Translations under genes and position numbers: made by a program
Shown: in pieces, positions 18,619-26,939 of the stretch
How the letters are laid out: each line of letters starts with the position of its first letter
Position numbering within the stretch: position 1 is the first letter of the stretch
Source of the DNA: Geotalea toluenoxydans JCM 15764
GTDB taxonomy: Bacteria > Desulfobacterota > Desulfuromonadia > Geobacterales > Geobacteraceae
DNA: 64,000 nt
Direction: 5' to 3'
NCBI RefSeq assembly: GCF_001311985.1
Contig: NZ_BBCJ01000013.1
Span: forward strand, 1-64,000
The notes under the pieces: generated by a model
What the model was told of the DNA's origin: nothing
What the model saw: only the letters and a program-made list of their open reading frames with translations
Databases searched by the model: none

Positions 18619-18996
18619 TCAAGCCGCGTCTCTGAAGGTAGGATAAGGCTGTATCAGGACTTCTGCCGGTATACCGAGCCCCTTGTGAATATTTCGGATC
18701 ATTTCCATGGTTAGCGGGCGTTTGCGGTTAAGTACTTCCGATACACGCGCACGGCTGCCGATATATGGTTCGAGGTCGCGGCGTGTCAACCCCCGGCTTT
18801 CCATGTGGTACATAATTGCCTCGATCGGATCAGGCCTGGGGATAGCAAAGCGCCTTTCTTCATAGGCTTCCACAAGGGTTGTCAAAACCTCCAGCCGATC
18901 TCCTTCCGGTGTGTCGGGAGCGGAATCGAACAGAAGCTCGATCTCTTTGAGTGTGACCTCATAATCAGCTTCGCTTTTTATCGGTTTGATTTCCAT
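18619..18996 (-). CDS. higA: HigA-type antitoxin, helix-turn-helix
   Basis: A 125-residue antitoxin: an N-terminal region beginning MEIKPIKSEADYEVTLKEIE, then an Xre-type helix-turn-helix near residue 80 (RRDLEPYIGSRARVSEVLN and RPLTMEMIRNIHKGLGIPAE). It neutralises the adjacent HigB and should bind the operon promoter. I chose ATG 18996 with GGAG eight bases upstream rather than an in-frame ATG at 19038, which would lie inside the toxin gene. It follows the toxin gene with a 13-base gap, the toxin-first order typical of higBA. The N-terminal extension before the HTH fits HigA of the YgjM type. Confidence 0.85.
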   Translation of the reverse strand: MEIKPIKSEADYEVTLKEIELLFDSAPDTPEGDRLEVLTTLVEAYEERRFAIPRPDPIEAIMYHMESRGLTRRDLEPYIGSRARVSEVLNRKRPLTMEMIRNIHKGLGIPAEVLIQPYPTFRDAA

Positions 18997-19009
18997 ATTA
19001 TTTCTCCGT

Positions 19010-19303
19010 TCAAATTGTTGCCGCGTCAGTCCTGTCATATTCCCGATGAGTGCCTACGAAACGGATGTACAGTATGCCGTGCGCGTACTGGACTACCACG
19101 ATAAGGCGGTAGTCGTTTCCCTTGATGTTGAATACAACCCGGTTATTTGCCAAAAAACTAGCGTTTCGGTAGACATTCTTAATATCCGCCGGTGAACGCC
19201 ATTCGGCGTGCTTGGCATCGTCATACCAAGCCTGTAGCGGTTGCCGTGCGTCCGGATGCCGGTCCCAGAATTCTCTCAGGGTTTTTCGGGAGATAATGCG
19301 CAT
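19010..19303 (-). CDS. higB: HigB-type mRNA interferase toxin
   Basis: A 97-residue RelE/HigB-fold toxin starting MRIISRKTLREFWDRHPDAR. The basic and aromatic core YRNASFLANNRVVFNIKGND followed by YRLIVVVQYAHGILYIRFVG matches the ribosome-dependent HigB family, and the ending FVGTHREYDR is characteristic (His/Tyr in the active site). It is expected to cleave mRNA on the ribosome when HigA is lost. It is the first gene of a two-gene operon; the start ATG is preceded by CGGGAG. The pair sits next to the Y1 transposase in an accessory patch. Confidence 0.87.
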   Translation of the reverse strand: MRIISRKTLREFWDRHPDARQPLQAWYDDAKHAEWRSPADIKNVYRNASFLANNRVVFNIKGNDYRLIVVVQYAHGILYIRFVGTHREYDRTDAATI

Positions 19304-19436
19304 GAGTGGATTATACCCTGCTCCCATTTAGGAGCAAGCGTAATTTATTTTACCCATGGGACAGGCGCGGCGGCATTGACATCGTCCGGTTTACGGCCAG
19401 ACTTAAAGCAAGTGACAGCGGCAAAGGAGGTCTGCG

Positions 19437-19926
19437 ATGCGTCTATGTCTCTTGCTGGTGCTGGCGATGTGGCTCTCCGGTTGTGCCGGGGTCTTCAGTG
19501 ATGAGTCTTTGAACAAGGTGCAGTGGGATGTGCTTTACCGTGCTGCGGGTGGAGCCGGAGCAGTACCAGGGACGATATTTTCTGCTTGGCGGGGCGATTG
19601 TAGCGGTGCGGAATGGTGAGCAGGGGGGGGAGCTGGAGGTGGCGCAGCTTTCAACCGACGACGATGGCCACATCAAGGACAATCCCACCTCGGGAGGGCG
19701 CTTCCTTGCCAGGAGCGGCGATTTTCTCGATCCGGCCATCTTTCGGCGGGGGATGCTGGTGAGCCTGGTGGGTCCGGTGGCGGGGAAGGAAGTCAGGGAA
19801 CTGGCGGGGCGGGACTATGCCTATCCGGTGCTGGAGATTCGGGAAATCCACCTCTGGCGTCCGGAGGAACGAAGCCGCGAGCCGCGCTTTCATTTCGGCT
19901 TTGGCATCGGTACCTTCATCCATTAG
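19437..19926 (+). CDS. slp: Slp-family outer-membrane lipoprotein (one frameshift)
   Basis: Begins MRLCLLLVLAMWLSGCAGVF with lipobox LSGC. After a frame change near 19525 it continues with YQGRYFLLGGAIVAVRN, LDPAIFRRGMLVSLVGPVAG and YAYPVLEIREIHLWRPEE, the pattern of the Slp starvation-inducible lipoproteins. The strong AAAGGAGG site precedes the ATG. Reconstructed length is about 163 residues. It should be anchored in the outer membrane. The 3' end overlaps the convergent Nudix gene by 11 bases. The molecular role of Slp proteins is unclear; they are linked to acid and stationary-phase stress in enterics. Confidence 0.8.
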
Positions 19927-20498
19927 GGAAGGTCATGGCCTTTTTCAACTTGTGCAGCAGGTCGTAGGTGATTCCCCAGAGCTGCCGTTCCTGGGGTCCG
20001 GGGATAGAGACTGCCGGAAAGCTCTTCATGCGCCCCTTGAAGAGGAACCTGATCCGGGCACGGCCGGCCGGGTCATCCATATCCTTGAGGGGAAACCAGA
20101 AGGCCTCGGCTACCTCATGGGGGTCCGGGTGCAGTACCGGCTCATCCCGAAGCGTAAACGAAGCAGGATACGACGATATTCAAGCCGCTCGGGGCGATGT
20201 CTTTGAGGCGACCCAGGTAGCGGGCGGCGGACAGGTCCAGGCCGAGCTCTTCCCGTGTTTCCCGCTGGGCGGTGTTCATGGGGCCGTTGTCGGCGCTTTC
20301 CGTTCTCCCCCCCGGCAGGCCGATCTGGCCTGACCAGTAGTCGTTTTCGTTGACCGATCGCTGGATGAGCAGGACGCTCAGACCGTCGGGCCGCTCGCGC
20401 AGGATCATGGACACTGCGGCATGGGCGCGGTCGCCGGGCTTCCCTGTCCGGGGGCGATGGCGGCCGAGCACGCGCTGAATCTGCTCGAACGAGTCCAT
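19916..20498 (-). CDS. Nudix hydrolase, CoA pyrophosphatase-like (one frameshift)
   Basis: The Nudix box reads LPGGRTESAD followed by AQRETREELGLDL, with the REUxEExGU residues intact. The upstream VLLIQRSVNENDYWSGQIGL resembles the CoA-pyrophosphatase subgroup (NudL/YeaB). After a frame change near 20155 the protein continues as LRDEPVLHPDPHEVAEAFWF and ends LHKLKKAMTFPNG, for about 193 residues. The probable reaction is hydrolysis of CoA or a related dinucleotide. Start ATG 20498 has GAGG upstream. A substrate cannot be proved from sequence. Confidence 0.82.
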
Positions 20499-20594
20499 GC
20501 TGTCTGTCCTCAGCCCTTGATGACGCTCCGGTCGTGGTGAAATGGTTTGTATCTTCATTGTATAACTCTTTGCTTTCATGGCTATGTCCAAAAA

Positions 20595-20627
20595 AAGGCC
20601 GGACCGGCAATGCGCCGGTCCGGCCTT
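20595..20627 (-). terminator. Intrinsic terminator for the CDGSH gene
   Basis: A 14-base GC-rich stem, AAGGCCGGACCGGC with its complement, around a five-base loop; read on the minus strand it ends in TTTTTTT. It lies between the CDGSH stop and the Nudix start. Confidence 0.85.
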
Positions 20628-20650
20628 GTCATGCCGCATGTTTTACTGCC

Positions 20651-20869
20651 CTATTTTGCGCAGCTCCCGTCGCAGAAGGGGGCGTTGGCGGTCTTGCCGC
20701 AGTTGCAGAGGTATACCTGCTGCTTCTCCTTAACCTCGAAGGATTTGGGGGTGCAGTCGGTTCCCTGGTGGGCGCCGTCACAGAAGGGGGTGGCGGCTTT
20801 TCCGCAGGTGCAGCGGTAGTAGGTGCCCGGTTCCAGTTCAAGTACGAGGGGTCCTTTTGCTTGGGTCAT
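20651..20869 (-). CDS. Double CDGSH iron-sulfur protein
   Basis: A 72-residue protein with two CDGSH-type [2Fe-2S] motifs. The first, CTCGKAATPFCDGAH, has the full three-Cys-one-His ligand set. The second, CNCGKTANAPFCDGSC, has a cysteine where the family has the ligand histidine, which is unusual. Such proteins carry labile clusters in redox or iron-sulfur transfer. No signal peptide. It is followed by a strong terminator and lies downstream of yceI on the same strand with a 50-base gap. The Cys-for-His change would need two base substitutions from a His codon, so it is not a simple indel error. Confidence 0.88.
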   Translation of the reverse strand: MTQAKGPLVLELEPGTYYRCTCGKAATPFCDGAHQGTDCTPKSFEVKEKQQVYLCNCGKTANAPFCDGSCAK

Positions 20870-20918
20870 GGTAGTGTTCTCCTTTGGTATTTTCCAACAA
20901 CCTGTTGTGTCTAATTAC

Positions 20919-21506
20919 TTACTTCTTAATCAGCTCAATTTCGAGAATGATGGCCACTTCTTCACCAACGGCTACCCCACCGGTTTCAAGCCCTGCATTC
21001 CAGACCAGACCGAAATCCTTGCGGTTGATGGTGGTGGTGGCGGTGGTGCCGCGACGGAGGTTGCCCCAGGGGTCTTTGCTCTCTTTGGTGATGGGGTCGA
21101 CGGTGAGAACGACCGGACGGGTAACGCCGTGGAGGGTCAGGTTGCCGGTAACTTTAAGATTTTTCCCAGCTTTAGCCACCTTTTTGGAAACAAAGGTCAT
21201 GGTCGGATATTTGGCCACATCGAAGAAATCGGCGCTGCGCAGGTGCTCGTCGCGCTTTGCGGCATTGGTGTTGATGGATGCGGTTTCGATGGTGACGTCA
21301 ACCTTGGACTTGGTGATGTCCTTGTCGTCCAGTTCAAGGACGCCGGCTACCTTCTCAAAGCTCCCCTTGACATTGGAGACCATCAGGTGGCGTACTTTGA
21401 ATCCCATGTTGGAATGGTCGGCGTCGATCTTCCAGCTGGAAGCCGAGGCGATTGCCGGCAGGGACAGGGCGATAATTGCTGCGATGGATGTGATAATGCG
21501 TTTCAT
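20919..21506 (-). CDS. YceI-family periplasmic protein
   Basis: An intact 195-residue protein with the Sec signal peptide MKRIITSIAAIIALSLPAIA and the lipocalin-like YceI fold. Landmarks are WKIDADHSNMGFKVRHLMVS, then SADFFDVAKYPTMTFVSKKV, TGNLTLHGVTRPVVL and the end DFGLVWNAGLETGG. YceI proteins bind isoprenoid-type amphiphiles such as polyprenyl chains. The ribosome site is AAGGAGAAAC before ATG. A likely promoter lies about 175-200 bases upstream, and structured repeat copy A lies beyond that. Confidence 0.92.
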   Translation of the reverse strand: MKRIITSIAAIIALSLPAIASASSWKIDADHSNMGFKVRHLMVSNVKGSFEKVAGVLELDDKDITKSKVDVTIETASINTNAAKRDEHLRSADFFDVAKYPTMTFVSKKVAKAGKNLKVTGNLTLHGVTRPVVLTVDPITKESKDPWGNLRRGTTATTTINRKDFGLVWNAGLETGGVAVGEEVAIILEIELIKK

Positions 21507-21679
21507 GGTTGTTTCTCCTTTTGTTGTTGTGTTGATAATAAATGGTTTAATATTGAACTTATTGCCTAAAAAAATTTCCTGCCTTGTTCTTATGGGTACT
21601 GTCGGTGTGCTCCTCCTTCGTATCTTTTTCGGGGGTGATACAGCATTGATTGATTTGAAATCATATCGTTTGAACTTAA

Positions 21680-21706
21680 ACTATATTTTTCTGAAACAAC
21701 TGTCAA
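21680..21706 (-). promoter_or_regulatory. Candidate promoter of yceI
   Basis: On the minus strand TTGACA (21706-21701) and TATAGT (21685-21680) are separated by 15 bases, in an AT-rich stretch. The long 5' leader (about 170 bases) is unexplained. Spacing is one or two bases short of ideal. Confidence 0.45.
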
Positions 21707-21762
21707 CGATTTTTTTCAGCATGGCAAAAAAATTCTTCCGGTTCATCTGAACATTGCCTGGG

Positions 21763-21930
21763 AAGGCAGCGTGGCATCGTGAGTAAGCGACGAGCTACAG
21801 CGGCGAGCGGACACCCGCCGCATGTTGAAGTAGAGGATATATCACTCCAATCACCGCGCAATTACGCGGACGGCACCGCAAGGTCCACAGCTGTGGCGAC
21901 AGAGCGAATGGACCATGTCGCGGCTGCCTT
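21763..21930. repeat. Structured dispersed repeat, copy A
   Basis: A 168-base element closed by AAGGCAGC and GCTGCCTT arms, with an internal GCGGCG/CGCCGC hairpin and a CCACAGCTGTGG palindrome. It matches copy B at 61030-61199 in length, order and motifs, with compensatory differences in the closing stem. It lies in the 519-base gap between yceI and the ABC ATPase gene; the remainder of that gap (21931-22025) holds nothing I can support. Confidence 0.75.
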
Positions 21931-22025
21931 GTATTTCAACGGGAATGCCTGAAGAACAAAAAAACGCAACGGCGATGGATAAACCGTTGGCGTGGAGAAT
22001 GATTTGCGGCAGGTGGTTGAAGAAG

Positions 22026-22828
22026 CTAAATGGAATATTCAGTGGCCATGGCCGCATGTTTATGCACCAGGTGAAATTCTTCGAAAAGTTCACGGCGCAC
22101 GGTGGCGAAATCGTCCGAGGTACGGTCCCGGGGATGGGCGAGGGGAACATTGAGCACCTTCTGCACCCGTCCCGGGCCGGAAGCCATCAGGACGACCCGC
22201 TGGCCGAGTGCTATGGCTTCATCCAGGTCGTGGGTGACAAAGACGACGGTCGAGCGGGTTTCCTCCCAGATGCGCAGCAGTTCGTCCTGCAGATGCAGGC
22301 GGGTGAAGGCATCCAGGGCGGCGAACGGCTCGTCCATAAAAAGGATGCTCGGCTCCACGGCAAGGGCCCGGGCGATGGCCACCCGCTGCTTCATGCCCCC
22401 AGAAAGTTCGTGGGGGTGCTTTTCGGCAGCATGGGCGAGTCCGACCAGTTCCAATGCGGCCAGCGCCCTTGGTTGGGCCTTGGCGGCGGAGATTCCGCGG
22501 GCCTGCAGGCCGAAGAGGACGTTGCCGAGGACCGAGCGCCAGGGATACAGGCCGTAGTCCTGGAAGATCATGATGTGGTCCGGATCGGGGCCGCTGACCG
22601 GTTTGCCGTCTATGGTCACCAGGCCGCTCGAAGGGCGCTCAAAACCCGCCATGAGGTTGATGAGCGTTGTCTTGCCGCAGCCGCTGGGGCCGACCAGGCA
22701 GACGAATTCGCCGGCGCTATCTGCAAATCCACCTGGGTAAGAGCAGTCTGCATGTCTCCACGGGCAGAGCGGAAGCGTTTTTCCACCCCCTCCAGAACAA
22801 TCTTCGCAGTGTTTGCAGCAGCATTCAT
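22026..22828 (-). CDS. NitT/TauT-type ABC transporter ATP-binding protein (one frameshift)
   Basis: A cytoplasmic ATPase of about 267 residues. After a frame change near 22722 the Walker A reads [20 protein letters not shown]; also present are the Q-loop in [15 protein letters not shown], the signature [17 protein letters not shown], and Walker [17 protein letters not shown]. These match the nitrate/sulfonate/taurine subfamily. The ATG overlaps the permease stop (ATGA). It is the last gene of the CooS operon. The substrate of the system is not evident from the ATPase. Confidence 0.88.
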
Positions 22829-23590
22829 TGGCTTACCCCCCAGCGCCGGCCGATAATCCGCTCCAGCGATTTCATTCCCCTGTAGATTGCCAGACCGAGC
22901 AGGCCGACCAGCAGCATGCCGGCCATGATCTGGTCGGTACGAAGGAAGTTGCGGGCATCGACGATCATGAAGCCGAGCCCCGACTGGCGCCCAGCATTTC
23001 CCCTGCCACCAGATGGATCCAGCCTGTTCCCACCGCTATGTGCAATCCAACCATGATCCCCGGAAACGCTGCCGGACGATGACCCGTAGAAAGGTCATGC
23101 CTGCCGGTGCGCCGAAGTTGCCGGCCACTTTGAGATAAACCGGTGGAACGGCCCGTACTGCACTGATAGTCGCAAGCAGCACCGGATAAAAAGATGCCAG
23201 GAAAATGATGAAAACCGCAGGTGCATTGCCGATACCGAACCAGAGGACTGCAAGGGGAAACCAGGCAATGGGGGAAATGGGGCGGAGCACCTGGATAAGC
23301 GGGTCAATGGCTTTGTGGCAGCGGATGAAACGGCCAAGGAAAAGCCCCAGGGGAATCCCTGCCAGTACTGCCAGCAGATAGGCGGCCCCGAAGCGGGCCA
23401 GGCTGATGCCCATGTGGCTCCAGAGGGTGCCCATGTCTGCAAGCTCAACAATGGAGCGCACCACATCGCTCGGGGCGGGGAACTGTTCAGGTGGGTAGCG
23501 GCGGGCGGTCACCTGCCAGAGCAGGGTGAAGGCGATCAGTGAAGTCAATGGCAGTGCCAGTCGGGCCAATTTGCTGATGAAACCATTCAT
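22825..23590 (-). CDS. NitT/TauT-type ABC transporter permease (two frameshifts)
   Basis: An inner-membrane permease of about 255 residues with six predicted helices, beginning [20 protein letters not shown]. The coupling region reads [20 protein letters not shown], typical for the SsuC/TauC class. Frame changes near 23068 and 22983 are needed to reach [20 protein letters not shown] and then [20 protein letters not shown]. The stop overlaps the ATPase start. Upstream lies a 182-base palindromic element inserted between this gene and the substrate-binding protein gene. Confidence 0.86.
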
Positions 23591-23626
23591 ACGTTTCTTT
23601 CGTTCCTTTCACTTCCGTAACAGTAT

Positions 23627-23808
23627 CTAGTTTCCATCCGGAAACTCCGGATGAGAAACTAGTGGTTTCCGATTCGGAAAGAGGGGATTTTTTGTTCTGG
23701 CAAGGAAATCAAGGGCTTGCGCGGAGACGTACATCGGTACGTCGCACAAGTAAGCCCGCAGATTGACGCCGCCAGGGCAGAAAAGAACCCTTTCCGGATG
23801 GAAACTAG
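23627..23808. mobile_element. MITE-like palindromic element inside the CooS-ABC operon
   Basis: Perfect 18-base terminal inverted repeats, CTAGTTTCCATCCGGAAA (23627-23644) and its complement (23791-23808), enclose a nested palindrome whose tip is GACGTACATCGGTACGTC (23726-23743), flanked by GGGCTT/AAGCCC arms. No open frame. It fills the gap between the substrate-binding protein stop and the permease start. Confidence 0.75.
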
Positions 23809-24770
23809 CTAACTTTTCTTGGCAAAACGGTCATCCAGGTATCCGGCCACATCGACTTTGTTTTTGGCAATACCGAACTTGATCATGTAGTCCTGGGTGG
23901 CGGCAAAATCAGCCCTTGCCGGCGTCAGGTTCAGGAAACTCAGCCGGTCGCGGGGGGAGGTGAGGACCTTTTCTATCAGTTCGGGACGTTGACCGAGGAT
24001 TCTGGTGGATGCCTTGGCGGCTCCGGCCGGATTGGACTCGATGAAGGCAGCCGTGCGGGTGAAGCCGGTAACCAGCTCCTGCACCGCCTCGGGATGGGAG
24101 TTGATCACCGTTTCCCGCAGATTGAGGACGCAGCAGATGTGATTGGGCCAGATATCCTTGGAAAGGGTCAGGATCTTTCCGACCTTCCGGGCCTCGGCCT
24201 GGGCGCGAACGGTTCGGCGACGATGTAGCCGTGGATGCGGCCGGTGGCCAGGGCGTTGAGCATTTCCGGTGGGGCCATGTCGATTATTTTCAGGTCCCTG
24301 GCAGGATCCATGCGTTTTTCGGTCAACGCCTTGCGCAGCAGGATGTTATGGGTGGAGAAGGGGCTCGGAACGGCGATGATTTTACCCTTCAGGTCTTCGA
24401 TCCGGTTGATGCCGATGTTGTTCCTGACGGTAATCGCACTGCCGTTGCGGTGTCCCAGGAGCACGGCCTTAATGGGTACCCCCTTCTGGCGCAGGGTGAG
24501 GGCGATGGGGGTGAGGAGGAACGCGCCGTCGATAGCGCCACTTTTCAGTGCCTCGGCAATTTCGGGCCAGGAAGAGAACTTGACCGGTTTGATGCCGACG
24601 GTTCTGAACTGTTCCCGCTCGGCGGCAATCATCAGCAGGTGGTCCGACAGGGGAAGGTAGCCAATCTTGAGGGTGACCTTGCTGCCGGCAAATACGCTGC
24701 CGATCAGTCCGGGGGCGGCGGTTGCCGCCAAGGCAAGGCCGGATGCCTTGAGAAATTGACGTCTATTCAT
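23809..24770 (-). CDS. NitT/TauT-type ABC transporter substrate-binding protein, TAT signal (one frameshift)
   Basis: A periplasmic binding protein of about 320 residues. The N-terminus MNRRQFLKASGLALAATAAP is a twin-arginine signal (RRQFLK). The core reads KIGYLPLSDHLLMIAAEREQ, SGAIDGAFLLTPIALTLRQK and IIAVPSPFSTHNILLRKALT, the SsuA/TauA-like periplasmic fold. The frame changes near 24205 and the protein resumes as VGKILTLSKDIWPNHICCVL. Its ATG lies eight bases inside the CooS stop region, so the two are coupled. The use of the TAT route would suit a pre-folded or cofactor-bound protein; the ligand is unknown. Confidence 0.86.
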
Positions 24771-26786
24771 GGTGGTGATCCTCCGTGTCGTTATGGGTAT
24801 GGGGATGCCCGTGGAGATGGGCATGGCTATGTTCCTGTTGCCTCTGCAGCGCCGACAGACGGGTTGTGGCGGGTTCACTCCCCTTGTCCCAGCCGAGGGC
24901 GGCCCTTCTTTCGTCAAAGTCGGCAATGATCCGCCTTGCCAGTGCGACAGGGTCTTGATCGACCACCATAACCGCCCCGAGCAGTTCCCGGGTATCCTCG
25001 TAAATGAAGCGGGCGACTTTTTCCGAGCCATCCACCGGCGGGGCAATGCAGTGATAGGAGTTAAGGCCCAGCAGTCGGAAACCGAGGGCGGCCCCCAGTC
25101 CCTTTTCGTTGGACCACTCCGGGCTGGAAAAGGCCAGCGGCAGACGCTTGAGTGGTTCATTGGCAGCATTGGATATGGTGCGGAAAAAACCGAGGCGCGG
25201 GCATTGTCCAGGCATTCCCCCATGTGCCAGACCGGCGGCAAATGGTGAGGCGTCAGGGCGGCGTTCAGGCCCGGCCCGGCTCCGGACAACCCCGCGGGGA
25301 GGCAAAAGCCGAGCTTCAGCAGGGCATAGGCAGCACAGCCATTGGTCAGGGCCAGGACGTCATGGGCTATCAATTCGTCGGCAACCTTGACCACCGCCTC
25401 TTCATAGACCACCTTGGGGTTGTTGCACCCCACCAGATTGACCACCCCCCTGATCCTCCCGCTCTTCAGGTGCTCCAGGAGAGTGTCGGCGCCGCCAAAG
25501 GTAGCGAGGATATTTTCCACCGAAAAACCCACCTCCGCCTCCATGCGGGCAGCAGGGATGAAAACCTTGCCGCTTTGCCGCCCACCATAGGCCTGGATGC
25601 CGAGCCGGACGATTCTCTCGGCCAGGGTGTCGGCCTCACCCAGGTTGCTGTGGTGGTGATCGAAGGCAATATGTTCGGCGCCGGGCAAGCGGGTCGAATC
25701 GCTGGTGGTAACGACCCGGGTGTGAAAACATGCAGCCACGTCCATGATGCCGGGAAAGACATCCTGAACATCAGCCACCCACAGATCGATGGCGCCCGTT
25801 GCCAGCGCCAGTTCCGCCCCCACGGCGTTGGTCAGTGGTGTAATATCGCCGAACTTGGCCAGGGCCGAATGCCCCGAGCAGCAGATGCCATAGAGGCGGA
25901 TAGTGGCGGCTCCCGCTTGTCGGCGGCTGCAATCAGGTCGCTGCGCCGGGCGGCTTTGACGATAGCCGCCACCAGTACCGGTGAGTGCCCATGGACAGCT
26001 ATGTTGACTGTGTCTTCACTGATGGCACCCAGATTGGTGCTGATTTTGCTCCGCTTGGGGAGGCCATAGAGGCAGTCCATGGCGATGGCCGACCCGACGA
26101 CGCTGCTCCAGGCAAAGGCCAGGCCGCAGCGCAGCATCTGGCGGGTGACATTCTCCCACTCGCCGTCGGTGCCGGTGGTGGTGCGGTGCAGTGCCTCGAA
26201 GACTTCGTGGTAGGCTCCCACTGGCAGGATGTCCAGCTCCCGCCAGACCTGCAATCGTTCCGGCGGAGCCATGGCCTCAAGGGTCCGGTGGGGCCCGGGA
26301 AGGGTGCGGCAGAGATCGTCCAGCAGTATCATGGCGATTTCCGCGGCCAGTTCTTTGATTGTTTTCCCTTCTTCGAAAATGCCGAAGGCTTGGCAGTGGC
26401 AATCACCTTGTCCGGGCCGAGAATGGGCAGGTCCAGAGCACCATCCGCTGCACCCTTGAGGGCCAGCATCACTTCGCGGCCGCGTGCACCATGGGCAGCC
26501 ACCCCTGCCGCGGTCCAACGCAGGATGTTGCGGGCGACGATCAGGTGGGCGTCGGCGCCGCAGACGCCACGCGGACTCTTGGCGGTGATGCGGCATGGGC
26601 CATGTGGCAGTTCTTGCAGCAGGTACCCGAGAGGCCGAAGCCGCAGTGGGGCTTCTGGGTGTCAAAGCGATCGAAGGGAGTTTCAATGCCGATTTTTCCC
26701 ATGTGTTGCAGCATTTCCCTGACTGCCCGGTCAGGGGTCCGTTCGATTACATCGGCCTTGGTGGGAAAACCTTGCCTGCGGGACAT
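24763..26786 (-). CDS. cooS: Anaerobic Ni carbon monoxide dehydrogenase catalytic subunit with His-rich tail (four frameshifts)
   Basis: CooS oxidises CO to CO2 at a Ni-Fe-S C-cluster. The start MSRRQGFPTKADVIERTPDR is followed by CGFGLSGTCCKNCHMGPCR, the B-cluster motif. C-cluster ligand regions are GHSPV, VGCNNPK, TNGCAAYALLKLGFC and MGECLDNAR. Frame changes are needed near 26597, 26392, 25915 and 25187. The total is about 674 residues, longer than usual because of a C-terminal tail with ten histidines in 23 residues (HSHAHLHGHPHTH and DHHHE), probably for nickel binding. The AAGGAGC site precedes ATG 26786. It is the first gene of an operon with an ABC transporter; no CooF or CooC is seen here. 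Confidence 0.92.
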
Positions 26787-26840
26787 GGTATTAGCTCCTT
26801 ATAAGATAATATATTAATACGATTAGTTTAGTAGTTTAAT

Positions 26841-26869
26841 TAGATAGCAAACTATACTAAACCGGTCAA
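26841..26869 (-). promoter_or_regulatory. Candidate promoter and operator of the CooS operon
   Basis: On the minus strand TTGACC (26869-26864) and TATCTA (26846-26841) are 17 bases apart. The spacer carries TTTAGTATAGTTT, and the related inverted AAACTACTAAA follows the -10 box, a possible operator. No CooA-type TGTC...GACA site is seen. Confidence 0.5.
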
Positions 26870-26939
26870 CAAAAAATTAATGGTAAACATACTGCTTCAC
26901 TGGGCAAGACTTTTCGGGCCGTGGGGGTGAGTTTTCCGG

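Noticed and set aside
23627-23808. A CRISPR array, suggested by repeated palindromic sequence
   Set aside because: There are only two terminal copies in inverted, not direct, orientation, with no regularly spaced repeats. No CRISPR array was seen anywhere in the window.
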